Positions 1 to 8,809 of a stretch of 64,000 bases of DNA are shown piece after piece. The notes under the pieces are model-generated. The model was not told the DNA's origin. It searched no databases and saw only the letters and a list, made by a program, of their open reading frames with translations. The position numbers were made by a program, and so were the translations under genes. Source of the stretch: JAOARY01 sp045345765 (lineage in GTDB: Bacteria; Bacillota; Clostridia; Peptostreptococcales; Peptostreptococcaceae); the NCBI GenBank assembly GCA_045345765.1, contig CP148265.1, forward strand, positions 1,550,001 to 1,614,000, written 5' to 3'. Position 1 is the stretch's first letter; each line of letters begins with the position of its first letter.

Positions 1-279
1 TTCACCAGCATAAAGTTTAATACCTTCCTTACTAAGTTTGGCAGCCAAACCACTGTGGTCAGAATGAAGATGAGTTATAAGTAAATATGTATTATTCAAA
101 TCTAAATTTAATTTGCAAACAGCATCAAAAAACGCCTCTTTACAAGCTTCATGGTCAAACCCACTATCAATTATAAGATTTTTATCATCTGAAGTAATAA
201 TATAAGAATTTATAATTCTTAGTGGATTATTAGGTAAAGGTATTTCATTTTTATAAATATTTTCATATACTTTTTCCAT
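1..279 (-). CDS. Metallo-beta-lactamase-fold hydrolase, N-terminal part (cut by window edge)
   Basis: Only the first 93 codons lie in the window; the gene runs off the left edge. The reading frame opens with ATG at 279 after a GGGGG-rich ribosome binding site on the minus strand. The protein shows the beta-sandwich start of the family (IIDSGFDH around residues 37-44) and the metal-binding motif THLHSDHSG around residues 72-80. This HxHxDH signature defines the family and binds one or two metals, usually Zn or Fe. The substrate cannot be told from this fragment. Family members include hydroxyacylglutathione hydrolase-like thioesterases and RNases. The family call is firm, the function open. 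Confidence 0.85.
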   Translation of the reverse strand, partial: MEKVYENIYKNEIPLPNNPLRIINSYIITSDDKNLIIDSGFDHEACKEAFFDAVCKLNLDLNNTYLLITHLHSDHSGLAAKLSKEGIKLYAGE

Positions 280-412
280 TAAAAAACCCCCAATATAAAA
301 TTAATCATTTTAATTTTATCATATAAAAATAAAAGATTATGAAATAATGATAAATGATAAAAAATATCATCAAATAAAGAACCTCAAAAATTATCAGAAA
401 GGATATGATATT

Positions 413-1216
413 GTGGAAGTTAAAAATATAAATAAATATAGTAATTATCAACTTATAAAAAAGACAAATAAGTTTTTTGCCAAAAATATAATTAAATTAG
501 TCTTGTTTATATTTACAATGTCTTTTATAAAAGTCTTTATAGAGTTAAAAAATAATATGGATAGAAATTTTGGGCTTATTTATATTATTGTTTATATTAC
601 AATTTTTTGTTTTAAGTATATATATATTAAATTTAAAGCGAGTTGTTTTTATTTAAAGGATATAAAAAATATAAAATTATCAGATGATATATTACAGGGT
701 AAAATAAAAAAAATATTAATATGCATTTTTCTTATAAGTAGTAGGATGGTTTATTTTTATATACCTGTTTCTATTGCTAAAGGACAGGCAATATATTCAA
801 CTGAAAATATTGTAGTTGAATTTATATTTATCATAGTATTTATTTTGACAGTTATAAATTTTGGATATTTTTGGCTTAGATATTCCTATAGTTTAGAGCT
901 CATTATTTTTGATAATTATAATTCAAATGAAGCGATAGATAAAAGTCAAGAATTAACAAAGCTTGATGTTTGGAGTATGTATAAAATATATTTCATATTA
1001 TTTGCTATTTATTTTGGAACTAATTTGATTTTTAATACATATATAAATAAAATATTTTTACATAGCGAATTTTATTTACATACTATATTTTTGCAATGTG
1101 TGATTATAAGGTTTGTAGTAGCCTACTCTTATGCTTTATTTAGCATAAAATATATGAACTTAAGAGATTATAAAGAAAGCACTCAGTTGAGTAAGACAGT
1201 GACATACTCTTCTTAA
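413..1216 (+). CDS. Multi-pass membrane protein of unknown function
   Basis: About 267 residues with five or six hydrophobic segments (for example VLFIFTMSFIKVFI, IIVYITIFCF, FIFIIVFILTVINFGYFWL, FILFAIYFGTNLIF). The segment with NSNEAIDKSQELTKLD followed by a membrane span faintly resembles DUF975-type proteins, but I cannot confirm this. I prefer the GTG start at 413 because AGAAAGGA lies nine bases upstream. An in-frame ATG at 347 has no ribosome binding site. The gene stands alone between the divergent hydrolase gene and the chemotaxis gene. Many neighbouring bases are A or T, so the start is uncertain. Confidence 0.7.
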   Translation: MEVKNINKYSNYQLIKKTNKFFAKNIIKLVLFIFTMSFIKVFIELKNNMDRNFGLIYIIVYITIFCFKYIYIKFKASCFYLKDIKNIKLSDDILQGKIKKILICIFLISSRMVYFYIPVSIAKGQAIYSTENIVVEFIFIIVFILTVINFGYFWLRYSYSLELIIFDNYNSNEAIDKSQELTKLDVWSMYKIYFILFAIYFGTNLIFNTYINKIFLHSEFYLHTIFLQCVIIRFVVAYSYALFSIKYMNLRDYKESTQLSKTVTYSS

Positions 1217-1321
1217 TTATTTCTAAATGGTATTTCATGCTAAAGACTGAATGTGCATTAGTATCTAAATTCATTTATTTACACCTTTTTAAGTTATATT
1301 AACTGATAAGGTTGTTATATT

Positions 1322-1390
1322 ATTTTTTTAGAAAAAAAACAACCCTCAATTCATCTGACCGCCTGTAGAGGATGGGAGAATTCTTGAGGG
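1322..1390 (-). terminator. Rho-independent terminator of the chemotaxis gene
   Basis: On the minus strand a stem formed by CCCTCAA and TTGAGGG, with an internal CATC/GATG pairing, is followed by TTGTTTTTTTTCT. It lies about 75 bases downstream of the stop codon of the methyl-accepting protein. Confidence 0.7.
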
Positions 1391-1464
1391 AATTTTGTTA
1401 AATCTTTTAACTTCTTAAGAGTTAGTTAAATATTTTATTTAATTTCAATATATTGAAAGCTTAA

Positions 1465-3243
1465 CTAAATTTCAAATCTATGAATAATATCTTCAAGAAC
1501 TTGAGAAAGATGATTTAGATCTTTTGTTTTTGAATTAAGTTCTTGAATAATATCAAGTTGATTTTCCATCGTTGCAGAAATCTCCTCTGAAGAAGCAGCA
1601 GATTCTTCTGTTACAGAAGATATACCTTCTATTGCTCCAAATACTTCATTTTTGTGACCATCTACAGTCGCGATATTTTCTGATAATATATCAACTTTGG
1701 ATAAAGTTTGAGTAACTGAATGTTCTATAGTTTTAAAAGTATCACTCATTTCAGTCATAACTGATGAAGATTCCATAACAGCAGCTTTGGAAACATCCAT
1801 ATTAGAATTTGTATTTTTGATTTCATCAAGAATTTCAGTTATAATATTTTCAATTTGACCTGTAAAATTAGAAGTTTGTTCAGCAAGCTTTCTAATTTCA
1901 TCAGCAACAACAGCAAAGCCTCTACCAGATTCACCAGCTCTAGCAGCTTCAATGGCAGCATTTAAAGCAAGTAAATTAGTTTGTTCAGCAATAGACTGAA
2001 TAGTACTTATAATATCACCAATAAGTGATGATTTTTCAGATAAATTATTTACATTTGAAGATAAACTATTTGTACTTCTTTTAGTTTCATCAAATTTATC
2101 TTGTAAATTAGTTATAGAAGAAACACCTCTTTTGTTAACTTCATCAACTTCAATTGATAAATCTCTTACAGTATCAGAAATTCTAACGATACTTTCTATT
2201 TCATTAGCTAATATATTTAATTTATTAACAGCAAGTTGAGCATCTTCTGCTTGCATTTGAGAACCTTGAGCCAATTCTACTATTGCTGTTTTTACAGCCG
2301 TAACACCATCTACAACTTCAGATGAAGAATGGTTTAGTATTTTAGTACTAGAATTGACTTCTACAGAACCTTCTTTAAGTTCTTTTACTATTTTTCTTAA
2401 CTCATCTCTAAGGTTAGAAACTGATTTTGCCATTATTCCAGTTTCGTCATTATAATTTAATAGATAATCATAAGTTGAATCATTTTTTAATTTGAAATTA
2501 GCTGTTTTATCCACTAATTCAGAAATAGCAATTATAGGTTTTGATATTTTTCTTGAAGTAAATAATGCAATTAGTGAAGAAATCACTATAGATATTAAAA
2601 TAAATAAAGCAAGTCTAAATATACTAGAACGCAAATCTTTATTAGCTTCTTCATATTTTAAAGCAATTATATTATCAATATCATCAATATAATTACCAGT
2701 ACCTATGACCCAATCAAAAGGTTTGAAATATTTCACAAATGCTCTCTTTGGAAGTGCTTTTGTTTCACCAGCTTTAGGAAAATAATAATTGTAATATTCA
2801 TCATTACCATCTAAAGCAATTTGTATCAAATCCTTTATTATCTCATTACCTTTAACATCTTTAAGACCAAGTCTATTTGTTCCCTCGACGTCTTCTTTAC
2901 CAAGTAAGACTACATTAGTTCCATCAGATTTATCAGCCCAAAAGTAACCAGATTCTCCATATTTAGAAGTTCTTATTAATTTTGCGGCTATATCCATACC
3001 TTGTTCTTTAGAAATAAGTCCTGCATTGATATCATCATTAATAATATCTAGTTGAGATACCATGGCTTCCACAATGTTTTTGATACTTTCATCATAATCT
3101 TCTCTTAATACTGTTTCAAGACTATTAATACTAGCTTCATTTTGTTTATAGGAGATATAAATACTTGTACCTCCTATTAATACAGCAACAATCAAGATAT
3201 TGATAACTGTACCCAATATGATTTTACTACCTATTTTTTTCAT
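1465..3243 (-). CDS. Methyl-accepting chemotaxis protein with single Cache sensor
   Basis: A transmembrane chemoreceptor of 592 residues. Residues about 7-29 form the first membrane span. Residues about 40-200 form an extracellular single Cache domain with the signature GYFWADKSDG and WVIGTGNYIDD, typical of small-carboxylate or amino-acid sensing. A second span lies near 207-228, followed by a HAMP domain and the cytoplasmic signalling domain with the conserved hairpin tip (IAEQTNLLALNAAIEAARAG). The C-terminal half carries the glutamine/glutamate-rich methylation helices. It implies a CheA/CheW system and motility elsewhere in the genome. ATG at 3243 is preceded by AAAGGGGTCG on the minus strand. 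It appears monocistronic, with a terminator at 1322-1390. The ligand is unknown. Confidence 0.95.
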   Translation of the reverse strand: MKKIGSKIILGTVINILIVAVLIGGTSIYISYKQNEASINSLETVLREDYDESIKNIVEAMVSQLDIINDDINAGLISKEQGMDIAAKLIRTSKYGESGYFWADKSDGTNVVLLGKEDVEGTNRLGLKDVKGNEIIKDLIQIALDGNDEYYNYYFPKAGETKALPKRAFVKYFKPFDWVIGTGNYIDDIDNIIALKYEEANKDLRSSIFRLALFILISIVISSLIALFTSRKISKPIIAISELVDKTANFKLKNDSTYDYLLNYNDETGIMAKSVSNLRDELRKIVKELKEGSVEVNSSTKILNHSSSEVVDGVTAVKTAIVELAQGSQMQAEDAQLAVNKLNILANEIESIVRISDTVRDLSIEVDEVNKRGVSSITNLQDKFDETKRSTNSLSSNVNNLSEKSSLIGDIISTIQSIAEQTNLLALNAAIEAARAGESGRGFAVVADEIRKLAEQTSNFTGQIENIITEILDEIKNTNSNMDVSKAAVMESSSVMTEMSDTFKTIEHSVTQTLSKVDILSENIATVDGHKNEVFGAIEGISSVTEESAASSEEISATMENQLDIIQELNSKTKDLNHLSQVLEDIIHRFEI

Positions 3244-3677
3244 AAAATCGACCCCTTTAAGATATTTTAAAAAACTCTAATATAACGAATAAATCTGCAT
3301 GTAATTCATATCGTAAAAAAATGATAAAGATATAAGTATTTTAAAAATAAATTTTAGTTAATATAAAATTAAAATTTATTTTTGGATTGTTTTATGCAAA
3401 TATAAAAACTTATAAGTAAATAAAAATAGACATTATAAGTTTTGATACCAAAGATATAATTATTGAATTTAATGTAAGATTTAACTTCTTTGTAGTTTTA
3501 ATACCCTGAATATATAAAAAGAAACTAAGATAAAATATTTTTTATATTAATATTTTTTATAGTATTTAAATATATCTAAATAATATAAATTATATATACT
3601 CTAAAAATTAAATTATGGTATTATTAAAGATGATAAAGAATATATTAGATATTTAGTGATAAGGAAGGATGGATGAT
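3244..3677. other. Intergenic region between divergent genes, no gene seen
   Basis: About 430 very AT-rich bases separate the chemotaxis gene and the acidic protein gene. They must hold both divergent promoters. I see no RNA gene and none of the conserved blocks of a c-di-GMP riboswitch, which often precedes chemoreceptor genes in Clostridia. Near the right end AGGAAGG at 3662-3668 is the ribosome binding site of the next gene. Confidence 0.5.
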
Positions 3678-4103
3678 ATGTACGTACCTTTTGGTAATGA
3701 AATGGTAGATAGCGAAGAAATAAAATTAAAAATAGAAGAATTAACACCTTTTAAATGTATAGCAGATTTATCTTTTGCTACAAAAAGAGAAGATGTGATT
3801 GCATTACATCTTAAAATCGAAGAGCAAGATTTAAAAGATATATTAGAAGAAGAAGGTTTTGATCTTGATGAAGATGAAGCGGAAGGTGAAGACTTAGTAG
3901 AAGAATTTCTACAATTAAGTGATGAAATTGGTGTTGATATAGAAAATATCTTAGAAGAAATAAAATACACTATGTTTAGAACTTATTCATATAATTATGA
4001 TGCAGGAAATAAAGAAGTTAAAGCAATATTTTTGATGGCTCATAAAGATTTAGGAATAAAAAAATTAAATGATGTACTTGGAAGATTATTAAAGCAAGTA
4101 TAA
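3678..4103 (+). CDS. Acidic cytoplasmic protein of unknown function
   Basis: 141 residues, strongly acidic (EEQDLKDILEEEGFDLDEDE in the middle), with no signal peptide and no membrane segment. It reads as a mixed alpha/beta protein, with a hydrophobic C-terminal stretch AIFLMAHKDLGIKKLNDVL. I choose the ATG at 3678 (MYVPFGNEM) because AAGGAAGGA lies nine bases upstream; the ATG at 3669 abuts the ribosome binding site too closely. The gene is monocistronic, ending in the terminator at 4141-4182. I do not recognise the family. Confidence 0.7.
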   Translation: MYVPFGNEMVDSEEIKLKIEELTPFKCIADLSFATKREDVIALHLKIEEQDLKDILEEEGFDLDEDEAEGEDLVEEFLQLSDEIGVDIENILEEIKYTMFRTYSYNYDAGNKEVKAIFLMAHKDLGIKKLNDVLGRLLKQV

Positions 4104-4140
4104 GAAATTTTTAGAAAATAAATATGAATTAGAATTGATT

Positions 4141-4182
4141 AAAGCATGAGTATTATATTATATAATACTCATGCTTTTTTTT
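4141..4182 (+). terminator. Rho-independent terminator
   Basis: A 15-bp stem (AGCATGAGTATTAT paired with ATAATACTCATGCT) with a three-base loop is followed by eight T. It ends the acidic protein gene. The rest of the gap to 4405 is AT-rich and holds the ribosome binding site GGGGGAG at 4392. Confidence 0.9.
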
Positions 4183-4404
4183 ATAAAAAAAATTTATACT
4201 TATAACAGTTGGAATAAAGATAGGTCTTTAATCCTAGTTTTTAATCCAAATTAAAATTAAGTTAAATAAAAATATGAAAATGTAAAAAATTTAAAATAGG
4301 TTTTAAATAATTAATATTACGGGTAGAAAAAGAATTAAGCCAAAACATATATTAAAAAGAATGTGAGTTTATAATTTTTTATAATTTTTAAGGGGGAGAT
4401 TTTT

Positions 4405-5586
4405 TTGAAAATAGCTCTAGGAATAATAACTAAAAATATAACAGAAGATATTTCTGTACTTAGCTTTATTGAAAATGCAAGAAATCATGGACGTGAAATA
4501 GACAAGCTCATAATTGCATATTCTCATGAAATGGATTATGTATATTTAAAAGAATTAGAAGCACATATAGATGTAGATATAATAAAAATAAATGAATCAT
4601 ATTCAATTGAATCGGATCTTAGAAACATGGGAATTGAAGAAGTAGTATATAAGACATTTACTAAATCATTGGATTTTGAATTGTTTAATAAAGTGCCTTA
4701 TAGTTTTTCTAGGAATTTAGTACTCATAAAGGCGATGTTACTCAATATGGATTATCTTTTCTTTGTTGATACAGATGTTTATCCGAGTATAGTAAATGAA
4801 GATAATAAATTAGAAGAGATTGATTTTATTAATTCACATTTAGAATATCTAAAAGACCCTGATGTTGCAATAACAACAAGTGATTATTCTGGATATTTTA
4901 TAATACCACCTATGCAAGAGTTTTATGGACTCAAAGAATATATGTATGGACTTCAAAAAGAATCTGCTTATAATAGAGTGGTTTGTACAGATTGTATAAG
5001 TTATGGCAGAAAGGAAAATAGGCAGATTAAAGACACAAATAAAATTCTTGGAGGAAATGTAGCTATTAAATTAGATGCTTACTATAAAAAAAATCTTCCG
5101 CCATTCTTCTCAAGTACTTATAGTGTAAATGGTGAAAGAGTATTAACAAGAGGTGAAGATACATTACTTGGATTATTTGCCAAAAGAAATAATGCAAGAA
5201 TAGTAGATATAGACCTACTTATATTCCACGACACATACAAACACTTTCCTACTATTCCAGACATAAAAACCCAACAAAATGTAAAAGACAGATTGTATTA
5301 TGCATCCCTAGGTTGGATTGGAAGAAATCCATTTTTAAATTTTGTTAAAGAAGATAATTATTTAGCTAAATACAAAGAGCAAAGAGAATATCTAAAAAAA
5401 TACTCAAAATATGTAGCGCAGCATTTAGACGATGACAGATTTTTAGTTATGGAAGATGCTATAGATTTAGCATTTGACAAGTTGCCTAAATTTGTTAAAG
5501 AATATGAAAACACAAGAGAAAAATTTAGTTTAATAGTTCAAAAAATTGCTGGAGGTGTCCTTGTAAATGAAAATAGTACTTGCTAA
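4405..5586 (+). CDS. GT-A-type glycosyltransferase
   Basis: 393 residues; first gene of a three-gene glycosyltransferase operon. The N-terminal half resembles a nucleotide-sugar-binding GT-A fold, with the metal-binding motif FFVDTDVYPS placing DTD at residues 122-124. A later TRGEDTLLG motif resembles the ED acid motif of GT2-like enzymes and is shared with the third gene. There is no signal peptide or membrane span, so it acts in the cytoplasm. The start is TTG, eight bases after GGGGGAG. Its end overlaps the next gene by 20 bases, which implies translational coupling. Sugar donor and acceptor are unknown; S-layer, lipid or storage-glycan glycosylation are all possible. Confidence 0.75.
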   Translation: MKIALGIITKNITEDISVLSFIENARNHGREIDKLIIAYSHEMDYVYLKELEAHIDVDIIKINESYSIESDLRNMGIEEVVYKTFTKSLDFELFNKVPYSFSRNLVLIKAMLLNMDYLFFVDTDVYPSIVNEDNKLEEIDFINSHLEYLKDPDVAITTSDYSGYFIIPPMQEFYGLKEYMYGLQKESAYNRVVCTDCISYGRKENRQIKDTNKILGGNVAIKLDAYYKKNLPPFFSSTYSVNGERVLTRGEDTLLGLFAKRNNARIVDIDLLIFHDTYKHFPTIPDIKTQQNVKDRLYYASLGWIGRNPFLNFVKEDNYLAKYKEQREYLKKYSKYVAQHLDDDRFLVMEDAIDLAFDKLPKFVKEYENTREKFSLIVQKIAGGVLVNENSTC

Positions 5587-6772
5587 TCACTTTCCATTAG
5601 AAGGTTCGGGAAGTGGAATTTATACGAAGAATTTAGCTATGGAACTTGCTAAAAGAGGAAATGAGGTTTTGGTTATATTACCAGATAATGAGGAATATAC
5701 TCATCCTATGTTTGAGACAAAAACTATTATATTTAGCAATGGAATGAATGAAAATTGTGATCTTAATTTTAATTTTCCTTGCTTTACAACACATCCTAAG
5801 AGCAACAACACTTACTATGAACTTAATGAAGAACAAATTCAAGCTTATATAGATGCTTATAAAATGGCGTTTAAAGAAGTGATTGAAGAGTTTAAGCCTG
5901 ATATAATTCATTGCCAACATCTTTGGATAACTCCATATGTAGCATCATTATACGATATTCCATATGTAGTAACTGCACATGGAACAGATTTAAAGGGTTT
6001 TTATAAAGATTCAAGATATCATAAATATGCCTTAGAAGGGGCTAAGAATGCAGATAAGATAATAACTATATCTAAACAAGTAGATTCTGAGGTCAAAAAA
6101 CATTATAAAGTTTCAGATATTAACACAAAATTAATATTAAATGGTTTTGATGAAGATATATTTAGGGTAAAAGACTTAAATAGAAAAGATGTTTTAGAAA
6201 GTCTAAACCTAAAAAAAGATTATAAACATGTAGTTTCTTTTGTCGGAAAATTAGCAGAATTTAAAGGTGTTGATGTGCTTATACGTTCAGCAAAAATATA
6301 CAAAAACCATTTAGAAGATGTAGCTACTTTGATAGTAGGAAATGGTCAATTATATGGACCACTTGTTAATTTAACAAAAGAATTAGAATTAGAAGATGTA
6401 TATTTTTTAGGACATCAAAATCAAGATATAGTAGCAGATATTTATAATATTGCAGATGTATCTGTTGTACCATCTAGGGTTGAACCATTTGGTCTAGTTG
6501 CAATTGAGGCACTTGCTTGTGGAACTCCAGTTGTTGCAACTAATCAAGGGGGACTTCCAGATTTTATAGATGATAGCATTGGTTCATTAGTTCCTGTTGA
6601 TGATGATATAGCATTAGGAAATGCAATAGTAAAAGAAATACTAAATGAAAACAAAGAAGAAAAAGGAAAAAAAGCAGCACAGATTGCATTAGATGGTTTT
6701 TCATGGAAAAGAGTATTAGATGATGTTGTTTTATTGTATGAAGAAAGTATAAAAAATCACCAAATGGTATAA
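5567..6772 (+). CDS. GT4-family glycosyltransferase (GT-B fold)
   Basis: 401 residues. The N-terminal Rossmann domain has the glycine-rich loop GSGSGIYTKNLAMEL (13-27) and the acceptor-side HGTD motif near 138-141. The C-terminal domain has EPFGLVAIE at 306-314, the EX7E motif of retaining GT4 enzymes, followed by ALACGTPVVATNQGGLPD. It therefore most likely transfers a hexose from a nucleotide sugar with retention. ATG at 5567 lies inside the upstream gene after GGAGGTG. It is followed after 63 bases by the third glycosyltransferase gene, so the trio is probably one transcript. Acceptor unknown. Confidence 0.9.
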   Translation: MKIVLANHFPLEGSGSGIYTKNLAMELAKRGNEVLVILPDNEEYTHPMFETKTIIFSNGMNENCDLNFNFPCFTTHPKSNNTYYELNEEQIQAYIDAYKMAFKEVIEEFKPDIIHCQHLWITPYVASLYDIPYVVTAHGTDLKGFYKDSRYHKYALEGAKNADKIITISKQVDSEVKKHYKVSDINTKLILNGFDEDIFRVKDLNRKDVLESLNLKKDYKHVVSFVGKLAEFKGVDVLIRSAKIYKNHLEDVATLIVGNGQLYGPLVNLTKELELEDVYFLGHQNQDIVADIYNIADVSVVPSRVEPFGLVAIEALACGTPVVATNQGGLPDFIDDSIGSLVPVDDDIALGNAIVKEILNENKEEKGKKAAQIALDGFSWKRVLDDVVLLYEESIKNHQMV

Positions 6773-6835
6773 AAGCTTCATTTGGATTTGATTATTGTAA
6801 TTAATATTTGATTATTAATAGAAGGAAGTGATTTT

Positions 6836-8584
6836 GTGAGAAAGATGGTAGTAATACCTACTTATTGGTCGAGAAAATCAACTGAAAAATGGCAAGAGGG
6901 AGATGCTGTTTATGATCATCCAACACCGCTTGATCATGAAGGTACTTTAGGAAGAACCTTAGAAAGTATGAAATTATTAAAGGATAAGGATTATAAATTA
7001 GTATTACTTCTTTGTCCTACAACTATGGAGATATTAAATGAAGCTAGAACTAAGGTTGCAAAGATTTTAAGAGATGCAGATTTGGGCATTGATTCATATA
7101 TAATCACACCACATGAATTAGAACTTATTAGAAATATAGCATCATCAAATAGAGTAGATCCAGCGGCTATAAATCTACTAAGTCTTCATGGATATGCAAA
7201 TGTAAGAAATATGTGTATTTATTCTGCATATATCTTGGGTGCAGATGTAGCTATGCTTATAGATGATGATGAATTGTTTGAAAAGGAAAACTTTATACAA
7301 CTTGCAACAGAATATATAGGTAGAAGAATGTATGGTAAAACTATAGATGGAGTTGCAGGATATTATCTTAATAAGAAAAATGAATATTATGATGATGTTA
7401 ATATAGAACCTTGGATGACTTATTGGAATAGATTTGGTTCAAAAACAAAAGCATTTGATAAAATAATAGGTTCGCCACCAAGACTTAAACCGACACCATT
7501 TGCATTTGGTGGAGCCATGATTATTCACAGAAATTTATTTAAGACAGTTCCTTTTGATCCAAGAATAACAAGAGGTGAGGATATAGATTATCTAATAAAT
7601 GCAAAGATGTTTGGATTCCATTTCTTCTTGGATAGAGAACTTTCTATAAAGCATCTTCCACCTAAGAAATCACATCCAATTTGGAAGAGATTTAGAGAAG
7701 ATATTCATAGATTCATGTATGAAAAAGCAAAAATAGAAACTCAATATGAAGTACCAAATATGAATTTGGTTGATGCTTCAGAATTTGATCCGTATCCAGG
7801 AGCATTCCTAAAGCCTGGTCTTGAAGACATGGTATTTAAGTCTAATGTAATGCTTGCGATGGATTATATGAGTCAAAATGATATGGAAGGTGCAAGAGAA
7901 TGTATCAAAAATATCTATATATCAAAATATGAAGCTAAGCCTCATGATGATGTATTTACGTATTTTAGAGAACTTCAAAGAAGTTGGAGAGAATTACTTT
8001 CGTTTACTAAATCTCATATGATGGTTGTAAGAGATATTGTTGAATATTGTGATGAAGAATGTCAAGCTTTAAAAGAAGATAAAAAAGCTGTTGTTTGCGA
8101 AGATTTATCACCAGGTGAAGTACAAGTATTATTAGAACAAACTACTTTCTTTGGTGAAATGGATAAAGATTTCAAAGAAATAATATCTGGAGTTGCAAAG
8201 GTAAATGTGTTTAAGAAAGATGAATTCATAACTTATGCAGGTCAAAAGAATGATAGATTATATATAATTTCTTCAGGTTCTGTTAGAGTTACGAGAAAAA
8301 ATGAAGAAAATGAAGAAGTAATATTAGCTCAACTTAATAAAAATGAATATTTTGGAGAGACTAATTTAGTTAATGAGGTAGTAAGTGTTGATATAATAGC
8401 AGAAGAAGAGACTATATTGATTTCATTTGATGAAGAAGAAGTTATGTCATTAATAGAAACATATCCAAAGGTTGGAGTTGATCTTCTTATGATGATTACA
8501 AGAAAACTAGCAACTAAACTAGCAAATGCTAATGAAAGATATATGGATGCTTCTACTAAGAATACAGAGCTTACTATGCAATAA
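6836..8584 (+). CDS. Glycosyltransferase fused to a cyclic-nucleotide-binding-like domain
   Basis: 582 residues with two clear parts. Residues 1 to about 300 are a GT-A glycosyltransferase with MLIDDDELFE at 140-149 (metal-binding DDD) and ITRGEDIDYL at 244-253. After a helical linker, residues about 434-545 form a CRP-type cyclic-nucleotide-binding fold: DRLYIISSGSVRV, then FGETNL at 506-511 as the start of the phosphate-binding cassette. No DNA-binding domain follows; the protein ends in a helix. The cassette is about two residues shorter than in CRP and the phosphate-binding arginine is replaced (VSVDI at 516-520). The domain may bind another ligand or serve as a dimer or protein contact. 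Start GTG at 6836 follows AGAAGGAAG. Last gene of the operon. Confidence 0.85.
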   Translation: MRKMVVIPTYWSRKSTEKWQEGDAVYDHPTPLDHEGTLGRTLESMKLLKDKDYKLVLLLCPTTMEILNEARTKVAKILRDADLGIDSYIITPHELELIRNIASSNRVDPAAINLLSLHGYANVRNMCIYSAYILGADVAMLIDDDELFEKENFIQLATEYIGRRMYGKTIDGVAGYYLNKKNEYYDDVNIEPWMTYWNRFGSKTKAFDKIIGSPPRLKPTPFAFGGAMIIHRNLFKTVPFDPRITRGEDIDYLINAKMFGFHFFLDRELSIKHLPPKKSHPIWKRFREDIHRFMYEKAKIETQYEVPNMNLVDASEFDPYPGAFLKPGLEDMVFKSNVMLAMDYMSQNDMEGARECIKNIYISKYEAKPHDDVFTYFRELQRSWRELLSFTKSHMMVVRDIVEYCDEECQALKEDKKAVVCEDLSPGEVQVLLEQTTFFGEMDKDFKEIISGVAKVNVFKKDEFITYAGQKNDRLYIISSGSVRVTRKNEENEEVILAQLNKNEYFGETNLVNEVVSVDIIAEEETILISFDEEEVMSLIETYPKVGVDLLMMITRKLATKLANANERYMDASTKNTELTMQ

Positions 8585-8662
8585 ATATAAAAATTCTATG
8601 GGAATAAAAAATTTTATAAATAAAGATAATAAAAATAAGGGATAAAAGGAATTGAGGTGAAT

Positions 8663-8703
8663 AAAGAAAAGACAAAAAATCAGTCTTTTCTTTATTTTTT
8701 TAA
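8663..8703 (+). terminator. Rho-independent terminator of the glycosyltransferase operon
   Basis: Stem AAAGAAAAGAC paired with GTCTTTTCTTT around a nine-base loop, followed by a T-rich run to 8703. Confidence 0.85.
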
Positions 8704-8809
8704 TTTTTAATATATTCAGTTCTATTTTTTTTATCTTTATTATATAATAAATTTACAACATAAAATTTTTTTTGTAATAAAACGAACAAAACAATAGGGA
8801 GGCTTTCGA

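Noticed and set aside
3244..3677. c-di-GMP riboswitch upstream of the chemotaxis gene
   Set aside because: None of the conserved blocks of class I or II is present on the minus strand; the leader is featureless AT-rich DNA.
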